8,229 bases of DNA from Gammaproteobacteria bacterium (GTDB lineage Bacteria; Pseudomonadota; Gammaproteobacteria; Eutrophobiales; Eutrophobiaceae), in assembly GCA_015661095.1 (NCBI GenBank), contig JACVQI010000090.1:1-8229 (forward strand), in the 5' to 3' direction. Positions 1 through 5,271 of the stretch are shown here, piece by piece. Position 1 is the first letter of the stretch, and every line of letters starts with the position of its first letter. A program made the position numbers and the translations under genes. The notes beneath the pieces were generated by a model, which had not been told where the DNA came from, did no database searches, and was given only the letters and a program-made list of their open reading frames with translations.

Positions 1-1
1 C

Positions 2-787
2 GTCGGGCTGGCGGATAACATGTTTACCGCCGCCCGACCCGAGATCGAAACCTTCGCTGATCGGACGTTTAAATACCATGTGGCGTTCGACCAGTTGCGC
101 GTGGATGAAAGCATCGGTGCGATCTGCGTCTCCCGTCCAACCAATCCCACCGGCAACGTCCTGACCGCTGCTGAAATCGGTCATTTACACAGGTTGGCAC
201 GGCAACACCAGATCCCATTGATTATCGATAACGCCTACGGCCTCCCGTTCCCTAATATCATCTTCACCGAGGCTGATTTGCCGTGGTCGGAACACACGAT
301 TTTATGTTTCAGCCTGTCGAAGTTCGGTCTGCCGGCAGTGCGGACCGGCATCATCATTGCCCGTCCTGATATTGCCGGGGCCATCGCGAAAATGAACGGC
401 ATCATCAATCTGGCGCTCAGCAGTTTTGGACCGGCCCTGGCTCTGGAGATGATCAGTAACGACAAGGTGCTGGAGTTGAGTCAAAAATATATCCGGCCGT
501 ATTACCAGGCCAAGGCCGACAAGGCCCTGCAGTTGCTGCATCAGGAGCTGGTGGGAGTGAATTACTACATACACAAGACCGAAGGCGCGTTCTTTCTGTG
601 GCTGTGGTTTCCGGGCCTGCCGATCAGTTGTCACGAGCTGTACCAGCGTTTGAAATTTCCCGGCCTGGAGGAGGAGTGGCAACATGTGCATGAATGCATC
701 CGGGTCAGTTATGCCATGGATGACGGTCTGGTCAGTGCAGGGATCAAGATCATCGTGGAAGAAGTAAAACGGGCTTTTCGTTCGTGA
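2..787 (+). CDS. avtA: Valine-pyruvate aminotransferase, 5'-truncated by window edge
   Basis: PLP-dependent fold-type I aminotransferase. The AvtA family transfers amino groups between valine, alanine and the matching 2-oxo acids in the cytoplasm. The frame is open from base 2 and the residues before the first Met (base 20) already align with AvtA, so that Met is internal and roughly the first 150 residues lie outside the window. Counting from Met20, I see SRPTNPTGN (38-46), the cofactor Asp and Tyr in DNAYG (70-74), the Schiff-base Lys101 in SLSKFGLP, Arg108, the EGAFFLWLWF stretch (189-197) and the likely carboxylate-binding Arg228 in CIRVSYA. Oddity: from memory, E. coli AvtA has about 12 residues (strand and loop containing VPGHNF) between LYQRLK and FPGL; here Lys212 is followed directly by FPGL, in frame. 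Activity may be affected. The gene converges on sohB. The family call is firm; function is less certain. Confidence 0.9.
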   Translation, partial: VGLADNMFTAARPEIETFADRTFKYHVAFDQLRVDESIGAICVSRPTNPTGNVLTAAEIGHLHRLARQHQIPLIIDNAYGLPFPNIIFTEADLPWSEHTILCFSLSKFGLPAVRTGIIIARPDIAGAIAKMNGIINLALSSFGPALALEMISNDKVLELSQKYIRPYYQAKADKALQLLHQELVGVNYYIHKTEGAFFLWLWFPGLPISCHELYQRLKFPGLEEEWQHVHECIRVSYAMDDGLVSAGIKIIVEEVKRAFRS

Positions 788-826
788 AAGCATGGTGTTA
801 AAGCAATAAAGAACCAGTCTGCCGTT

Positions 827-857
827 GTTAGGTTTCATTTCATTCAACCCAATCTAC
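827..857 (-). repeat. Half copy of dispersed two-hairpin repeat
   Basis: Read on the minus strand, this begins GTAGATTGGGTTGAATG and can fold as a hairpin (7-nt arms at 828-834 and 846-852, one mismatch). It matches one half of the longer repeats at 3861-3935 and 4225-4322, especially the CATTCAACCC core and the terminal CTAC. It lies in the convergent gap between the avtA stop and the sohB stop, where such a hairpin could act as a transcript 3' end for either gene. No other terminator is visible in this gap. Confidence 0.65.
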
Positions 858-862
858 ATTAG

Positions 863-1855
863 CTAAAAGGAATCGCTATCAAGCAGCTTAGCTACCGGGT
901 TGAGCAGTTTTTCGATGAATGGTTTCTTCCGAACATAGCTGATCTCATAAATGTCCGTAGCATTGGCCTGTTCGACCAGAAAGTCGTCGCTGGTTTGCAA
1001 TTTGTCCACCAGGCCGAGGTCCAGCGCCTGCTTGCCGTACCAGTGTTCGCCGGTCGCGATCTTTTCGATGTCCACCTGCGCGCGGTTGGTTTTGACGAAT
1101 TCCTTGAACAGGGCGTGCGCTTCCTCCAGTTCCTCCTTCAGCTTCTCACGATCTTCAGCCCGGTTTTCACCGAACAGGGTCAGGGTACGCTTGTATTTGC
1201 CGGCGGCGATTTGCTCGAAGTCGATGTCGTGTTTTTTCAGAAAGCGGTGGAAATTCGGGATCTGCGCCAGCACGCCGATGGAGCCGATGACGGCGAACGG
1301 CGCGGCGATGATCTGATCGGCGACGCAGGCCATCATGTAGCCGCCGCTGGCGGCAACCTTGTCGACGGAGACTGTCAGCTTGGTGCCTTTGTCCCGGATC
1401 CGTCTTAACTGCGAGGCGGCCAGGCCATAGCCATGGACGGTGCCGCCGCCACTTTCGAGCCGGATGAATACCTGATCGTCTTTGTCCGCAACGGTAAGCA
1501 GGGCAGTGATTTCCTCGCGCAGGGAGGCGACGTCCGAGGCCCGGATATCGCCGTCAAAATCCAGCACGAATATCCGTGGCCGGACGGTTTCTTCCTGCTT
1601 CTCTTCGGCTTTATGTTTGGTCTTGACTTCCTTAATGGCTTGCTTGAATTCTTTTTTCGGCAGGATGGCGGATTTCAGCATAAGCTGCATCTGCTCAAAT
1701 TTCTGATTGATATGTTTTATTTCCAGATGTTCATCACCGCCGGACCGGGCGCGCATGTAAAGAAAGAAAACACCAAGCACCAGCAATAACAGCAGAATGA
1801 CTATCGTGCTCAGCTTGGCCAGAAACATGCCGTAATCGAGGAGAAATTCCATCAT
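863..1855 (-). CDS. sohB: SohB-type inner-membrane serine peptidase (family S49)
   Basis: Protein of 330 residues, close to the usual SohB length of about 350. SohB proteins are membrane-anchored Ser/Lys-dyad peptidases related to signal-peptide peptidase SppA; the physiological substrate is poorly known. There is one hydrophobic segment (about residues 15-34), then a charged Lys/Glu-rich stretch (60-92) typical of the S49 N-terminal extension, then the peptidase domain. Within it are the ESGGGTVHGYG loop (134-144), the nucleophile Ser170 in VAASGGYMMAC, and the general-base Lys222 in AGKYKRTLTLFGEN. The 52-residue Ser-Lys spacing matches bacterial SppA enzymes. Start: two adjacent Met codons at the 5' end; GGCGGA about 9 nt upstream fits as a ribosome binding site. 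A promoter is visible upstream. The gene is monocistronic in this window, convergent with avtA and divergent from the ABC transporter. Confidence 0.93.
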   Translation of the reverse strand: MMEFLLDYGMFLAKLSTIVILLLLLVLGVFFLYMRARSGGDEHLEIKHINQKFEQMQLMLKSAILPKKEFKQAIKEVKTKHKAEEKQEETVRPRIFVLDFDGDIRASDVASLREEITALLTVADKDDQVFIRLESGGGTVHGYGLAASQLRRIRDKGTKLTVSVDKVAASGGYMMACVADQIIAAPFAVIGSIGVLAQIPNFHRFLKKHDIDFEQIAAGKYKRTLTLFGENRAEDREKLKEELEEAHALFKEFVKTNRAQVDIEKIATGEHWYGKQALDLGLVDKLQTSDDFLVEQANATDIYEISYVRKKPFIEKLLNPVAKLLDSDSF

Positions 1856-1899
1856 ATAAATCTGTCCGCCATATGCTCTTAACTATTCCGGAATCCTGC

Positions 1900-1929
1900 A
1901 TTATAACCATAACGGGCGTCCGGAGTCAG
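1900..1929 (-). promoter_or_regulatory. Predicted sigma70 promoter of sohB
   Basis: On the minus strand, a perfect TATAAT (1905 down to 1900) is preceded after 18 bp by CTGACT (1929 down to 1924, four of six consensus bases). Transcription would begin near 1893 and give a leader of about 38 nt before the sohB start. The prediction rests on consensus matching only. I found no equally good promoter for the divergent ABC transporter: TATGAT/GATAAT at 1979-1987 lacks a convincing -35. Confidence 0.6.
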
Positions 1930-2022
1930 GCGAGAGGATATAGAAAGGGTCCGAACCATACAGTTTGGTGTTCGCGCTTATGATAATCTTGCATCTACTC
2001 ATACCACATTCAAAAGTATTCC

Positions 2023-3858
2023 ATGGCCAGCAACGATAATCCAAGACACTCCGACCGGCCGAAGGCAAGCAGCCTCAAACCGATCCGGCAGGTTGTGCCG
2101 TTCCTGAAACCATACACAAGCCGTCTATTACTGGCGTTGACTTGCCTGATTATCGCCGCGGCCGCCGCCCTGGGTATGCCGGTAGCCATCCGCTATGCGA
2201 TTGATTACGGGTTTTCCAATATAGATCCCGCTACTATCAACCACTATTTCCTGGGGCTGCTGGCTTTGTCTTTCGTTTATGCCCTGTTTTCAGCCATGCG
2301 CTATTATTTCGTCATGTGGATCGGCGAACGAGTGGTGGCCGATATCCGCGCCGCGGTCTTCCGCCATGTCGTTAAAATGAGCCCGGAGTTCTTTGAAGTG
2401 ACCCGCACCGGCGAAGTCCTGTCACGCCTCACCACCGATACTACACTGGTGCAGTCAGTGGTCGGCGCCGGCATGTCCATCGCCCTGCGGAGCAGCTTCA
2501 TGTTGCTGGGCGGTTTGATCATGTTATTCATCACCAGCTCCAGACTCACGGTATTAATCCTGGTGCTGGTGCCCCTGGTGGTGTTCCCCATACTTCTGTA
2601 TGGAAAAAAAATCCGGCGCCTGTCGCGGGCCAGCCAGGATCGCATAGCCGATGCCAGCAGTATCGCCGGTGAATCTCTGAATGCCATCCAGATTGTGCAG
2701 GCATTCACGCTGGAGGCATTTCAGGGTGATCGCTTCGCCGCATCCGTAGAGACCGCCTTTCGGACCGCTCGCCGGCGCCTGCGCGCGAGTTCGCTGTTGT
2801 CTGGCACCATCGTCCTGGTATCGTTCGCCGCCATCATTGCCGTGCTCTGGGCCGGTGCTCACGCCGTGGTGCAAGGCACGCTCAGCGCCGGGACCTTGAG
2901 CCAATTTCTGTTGTACGCCACCATGGTGGCCGGCAGCACCACAGCGCTGGGTGAGGTCTGGGGTGATGTGCAGCGCGCGGCCGGCGCGATGGAACGCCTG
3001 ATTGAATTATTGAACACACAACCGGTTATAAAAATTCCCATCCAGCCCGTCAGCCTGCCGACACCGGCACAGGGTCGGCTCCGTCTTGACGCAATCACTT
3101 TTAATTATCCTTCACGCCCGCTCGATCCGGCTCTGGATCATTTTTCCCTGGCCATCGAACCTGGCGAGAACATCGCGCTGGTCGGTCCTTCCGGGGCGGG
3201 CAAGAGCACGGTCTTCCAGCTCCTGCTGCGCTTTTACGATCCACGGCAGGGCCGGATCCTGCTGGATGGTGTCGATATCGTCAGCGCCCATCCTGCCGAG
3301 GTGCGTCAGCGCATTGGCATCGTGCCGCAGAACACCATACTGTTTGCCGCGAGCGCCATGGAAAATATCCGCTACGGCCGACCGGATGCCAGCTCAGACG
3401 AGATTAAAGACGCGGCCCGCGCCGCACTGGCGGACGAATTCATCGAAAGACTGCCTGAAGGCTACGCCAGTTTTCTCGGCGAGAAGGGAGTCCGTTTATC
3501 AGGCGGCCAGCAGCAACGCATCGCCATTGCCAGGGCCATTCTGAAAAATCCAGCGATACTCCTGCTGGATGAAGCCACCAGCTCGCTGGACGCGGAAAGC
3601 GAGAGGCTGGTGCAGGAGGCGCTCGAACACCTGATGTATCAGCGCACCACCATCGTCATCGCCCATCGCCTTGCCACGGTAAAAAAAGCCGACCGCATCG
3701 TCGTTATGGATAAAGGTCATATTATCGATAGTGGACGGCACGATGAGTTAATGCAAAAAAGCGGGCTCTACGCGCGACTGGCGACTTTGCAATTTACCGC
3801 AACTAAAGACATGGAGTCTCAAGAAGTGGCCGGTAAATTGGAAATTCAAACACGGTGA
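2023..3858 (+). CDS. MsbA-related ABC exporter, fused permease and ATPase
   Basis: Half-transporter of 611 residues that would work as a homodimer in the inner membrane. The N-terminal part (about 30-320) is a type IV ABC exporter membrane domain with hydrophobic segments near 35-55, 76-98, 152-192 and 260-300. The C-terminal part is a complete nucleotide-binding domain: A-loop Tyr362, Walker A GPSGAGKST (388-396), Q-loop Gln436, signature LSGGQ (492-496), Walker B ILLLDE with catalytic Glu517, D-loop SSLD (520-523), switch His548. All ATPase residues are intact. It most resembles the MsbA-related group found in alpha- and gammaproteobacteria, not lipid A flippase MsbA itself, so I give no gene symbol. 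The cargo is unknown; lipids, peptides or drugs are all possible. The chosen ATG has only a weak purine-rich sequence upstream. A dispersed repeat begins 3 bp after the stop. Confidence 0.92.
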   Translation: MASNDNPRHSDRPKASSLKPIRQVVPFLKPYTSRLLLALTCLIIAAAAALGMPVAIRYAIDYGFSNIDPATINHYFLGLLALSFVYALFSAMRYYFVMWIGERVVADIRAAVFRHVVKMSPEFFEVTRTGEVLSRLTTDTTLVQSVVGAGMSIALRSSFMLLGGLIMLFITSSRLTVLILVLVPLVVFPILLYGKKIRRLSRASQDRIADASSIAGESLNAIQIVQAFTLEAFQGDRFAASVETAFRTARRRLRASSLLSGTIVLVSFAAIIAVLWAGAHAVVQGTLSAGTLSQFLLYATMVAGSTTALGEVWGDVQRAAGAMERLIELLNTQPVIKIPIQPVSLPTPAQGRLRLDAITFNYPSRPLDPALDHFSLAIEPGENIALVGPSGAGKSTVFQLLLRFYDPRQGRILLDGVDIVSAHPAEVRQRIGIVPQNTILFAASAMENIRYGRPDASSDEIKDAARAALADEFIERLPEGYASFLGEKGVRLSGGQQQRIAIARAILKNPAILLLDEATSSLDAESERLVQEALEHLMYQRTTIVIAHRLATVKKADRIVVMDKGHIIDSGRHDELMQKSGLYARLATLQFTATKDMESQEVAGKLEIQTR

Positions 3859-3860
3859 GC

Positions 3861-3935
3861 GTAGGTTGGGCTGAGGTACGAAGCCCAACGTGGAGCATTG
3901 AAATGTCGGGCTGCATTTCATTCAGATCAATCTAC
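3861..3935 (+). repeat. Full copy of dispersed two-hairpin repeat, after the ABC gene
   Basis: A 75-bp element with imperfect overall dyad symmetry: it starts GTAGGTTGGGCTGA and ends TCAGATCAATCTAC. The left half contains a perfect 8-bp hairpin, GTTGGGCT (3865-3872) with AGCCCAAC (3882-3889). The right half is degenerate. It resembles the intergenic GTAGGTTGGG...CCCAACCTAC repeats common in many gammaproteobacteria. No T-run follows the stem, so it is not a standard intrinsic terminator, but it may stabilise the 3' end of the ABC transporter mRNA. Confidence 0.75.
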
Positions 3936-3957
3936 AACTTTAACCAAGAATAATTAA

Positions 3958-4005
3958 AAGTATAATGTTTCTAACATCCGGAGAGATGGCCGACAATTTC
4001 TCCGG
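3958..4005 (+). repeat. Partial duplicate of tRNA-Ser promoter and 5' end
   Basis: The 16 bp at 3978-3993 (CCGGAGAGATGGCCGA) are identical to 4081-4096, which span the 5' end of tRNA-Ser. A TATAAT lies upstream in both copies (3961-3966 and 4062-4067), each within AAGTATAAT, at 11 and 14 bp before the shared block. After the shared block the first copy diverges and does not form a tRNA. Instead CCGGAGA (3978-3984) can pair perfectly with TCTCCGG (3999-4005) around a 14-nt loop. It may be a remnant of a broken tRNA duplicate or of an excised element. No -35 box is convincing for either copy. Confidence 0.6.
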
Positions 4006-4061
4006 GAGGGAAATTGGGCATTGCCAGTTCGGGATTACCAGAAAGAGAAGTTTGTTCTAAG

Positions 4062-4067
4062 TATAAT
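4062..4067 (+). promoter_or_regulatory. Probable -10 box of tRNA-Ser
   Basis: A perfect TATAAT lies 15 bp before the mature tRNA 5' end, giving a predicted leader of about 7-9 nt, which is normal for a tRNA gene. No good -35 match is found at 16-18 bp spacing, so the call rests on the -10 box and its position. Confidence 0.45.
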
Positions 4068-4082
4068 CAAGTTGAATTAACC

Positions 4083-4173
4083 GGAGAGATGGCCGAGCGG
4101 CTGAAGGCGCACGCCTGGAAAGTGTGTATACGTCAAAAGCGTATCGAGGGTTCGAACCCCTCTCTCTCCGCCA
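4083..4173 (+). tRNA. tRNA-Ser, anticodon GGA
   Basis: Class II tRNA of 91 nt including encoded CCA. The acceptor stem GGAGAGA (4083-4089) pairs fully with TCTCTCC (4163-4169), followed by discriminator G4170 and CCA 4171-4173. The anticodon stem CACGC/GTGTG encloses the loop CTGGAAA with anticodon GGA at 4117-4119, reading UCC and UCU. The long variable arm has ATACG (4128-4132) paired with CGTAT (4140-4144). The T arm GAGGG-TTCGAAC-CCCTC is perfect. The anticodon arm is nearly the same as in E. coli tRNA-Ser(GGA). The gene stands alone between two dispersed repeats. Confidence 0.97.
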
Positions 4174-4218
4174 ATTAAAATGACAGGATTCCAAAATGGA
4201 ATCCTGTCATTTTAATTG
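4172..4218 (+). terminator. Perfect 22-bp hairpin terminator of tRNA-Ser
   Basis: Arms 4172-4193 and 4197-4218 are exactly complementary over 22 bp around a 3-nt AAA loop. The core (TGACAGGATTCCA and its complement) is followed by TTTTAATT and preceded by AATTAAAA, so termination could work in both directions. The left arm includes the last two bases of the tRNA CCA end, so the terminator begins inside the tRNA gene. Confidence 0.8.
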
Positions 4219-4224
4219 AGTCTC

Positions 4225-4322
4225 GTAGGGTGGATTGAATGAAATGAAATCCACCATCAAAATACGAAAGAATGTTATGCATGTTAACGATGTCGGGTTT
4301 CACTGCATTCAACCCGACCTAC
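4225..4322 (+). repeat. Full copy of dispersed two-hairpin repeat, before the SDR gene
   Basis: A 98-bp element with outer arms GTAGGGTGGATTGAATG and CATTCAACCCGACCTAC (about 14 of 17 positions complementary). It holds two perfect 8-bp hairpins: GGTGGATT (4229-4236) with AATCCACC (4248-4255), and GTCGGGTT (4292-4299) with AACCCGAC (4311-4318). It is the best preserved of the three copies in the window. It ends 18 bp before the SDR start codon, and the SDR frame remains open into it. Confidence 0.8.
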
Positions 4323-4340
4323 AAATTTATAACTGTTCTT

Positions 4341-5093
4341 ATGCCTACTGATCTCAGTAATCAAATTATCCTGATAACCGGCGCTGGCCGTGGCCTGGGC
4401 CAGCATGCCGCGCATCATTTAGCGAAATGTGGCGCCATTGTGGGAGCCGCTGATATCGATCCGAAGACTTGCCAGGAGACCGTAGCTGATATTCGCCGCG
4501 AGGGCGGTAAGGCTTACGCTTACTGTGGCGATATGTCGGATCGGGATACATACATGGAAATCGCAGCGCGGTTTGCCGGTGTTTCCGGCAGGATCGATTG
4601 CATCATCAACAATGCGATGTTGTTGCGGTATGAACCGATCGCGGATATCAGAACAGACGTGCTGGACAAAATGCTCGCCATCGGTGTCAATGCAGTCATC
4701 TGGGGCGCCCAGGCATTACTGCGACATTATGATCCAGAACGTGGGGGAAACATTATTAATATGGCTTCTCCGGTCGTGCATCGCGGGTATCCGAATACCG
4801 CCGTATACAGCGCCGTGAAAGGGGCCGTGGTTGCCTTGACCAAAGTCATGGCGACGGAATTGGGACCGCGCCGGATCCGGGTCAATGCCGTCTCTCCCGC
4901 ATCGGTACCGACACCGGGCGCCATCGGCATGGTCAGCAAGGAAGAATACGCGCGGCGAGCGGCGACGATTCCTCTTCGGCGCATCGGCCGCGAGGAAGAC
5001 AATTCCAATGCCATTGCCTTTCTGTTAAGCGATGAGGCAAGTTTCATTAATGGTGAAGTTCTAAACGTTGATGGAGGTGCGGCTATCAGTTGA
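4341..5093 (+). CDS. Classical SDR family NAD(P)-dependent oxidoreductase
   Basis: Protein of 250 residues, normal for a classical short-chain dehydrogenase/reductase that oxidises or reduces an alcohol/ketone pair. It shows the nucleotide-binding TGAGRGLG (13-20), Asp38 at the end of the second strand (suggesting NAD(H) rather than NADP(H)), NNAM (90-93, where NNAG is usual), Asn117, Ser143 in NMASPV, Tyr156 and Lys160 in YSAVK, the SPAS turn (185-188) and the C-terminal NVDGG (242-246). The catalytic tetrad Asn-Ser-Tyr-Lys is complete. I chose the ATG at 4341 because the fold begins there; an upstream in-frame ATG at 4272 would translate part of the dispersed repeat. No clear ribosome binding site precedes 4341. 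The substrate is unknown. The neighbouring TonB receptor (178 bp downstream, same strand, no terminator between) hints at catabolism of an imported compound, which is inference. Confidence 0.9.
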   Translation: MPTDLSNQIILITGAGRGLGQHAAHHLAKCGAIVGAADIDPKTCQETVADIRREGGKAYAYCGDMSDRDTYMEIAARFAGVSGRIDCIINNAMLLRYEPIADIRTDVLDKMLAIGVNAVIWGAQALLRHYDPERGGNIINMASPVVHRGYPNTAVYSAVKGAVVALTKVMATELGPRRIRVNAVSPASVPTPGAIGMVSKEEYARRAATIPLRRIGREEDNSNAIAFLLSDEASFINGEVLNVDGGAAIS

Positions 5094-5271
5094 AAATAAT
5101 ATACACGCTTTGGAATTAATATAAATTACAATAAGTTGAGACAAATTTATAAATTCCTTTCTATAAGGTATTGTAGAAAACATACATATGTGATGTATAT
5201 CGCTACAGTTTATGTGATAATTTCAAGGCTACTATAAGTATTTTTTGTATCAACCGTTCGGGGGATTATTT
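5094..5271 (+). promoter_or_regulatory. AT-rich control region before the TonB receptor gene
   Basis: Intergenic stretch of 178 bp, clearly AT-richer than the flanking genes. It contains a 12-bp palindrome AATTTATAAATT (5144-5155). A nested dyad follows: TGTAG (5172-5176) with CTACA (5203-5207), enclosing ATACAT (5182-5187) with ATGTAT (5193-5198). A possible -10 TATAAG (5233-5238) lacks a good -35, which would fit a regulated promoter. A strong ribosome binding site GGGGGA (5260-5265) lies 6 nt before ATG 5272 and decides that start over the in-frame TTG at 5245. No intrinsic terminator for the SDR gene is seen here. Confidence 0.45.

Noticed and set aside
302..847. Long minus-strand frame of 181 codons opposite avtA
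   Set aside because: It lies wholly over a clear aminotransferase frame, resembles no protein family I know, and has no start context.
995..1408. Plus-strand frames opposite sohB (also 951-1316 and 1433-1789)
   Set aside because: sohB carries its catalytic residues and full family length on the minus strand; these are antisense shadows.
3861..3889. Intrinsic terminator of the ABC transporter gene
   Set aside because: The 8-bp stem is not followed by a T-run, so it is described as a repeat rather than a terminator.
3978..4040. A second complete tRNA gene upstream of tRNA-Ser
   Set aside because: Only the first 14 tRNA bases match; no anticodon arm, variable arm or proper T arm can be formed afterwards.
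3861..4322. CRISPR array
   Set aside because: The repeats are two to three divergent palindromic units with unequal spacing and no unique regular spacers.
5144..5155. 12-bp palindrome AATTTATAAATT as an operator
   Set aside because: In such an AT-rich stretch it is easily due to chance; noted only in the control-region entry.
5245..5271. In-frame TTG start for the TonB receptor
   Set aside because: It would put nine residues before a well-formed signal peptide, and GGGGGA sits correctly for the ATG at 5272.
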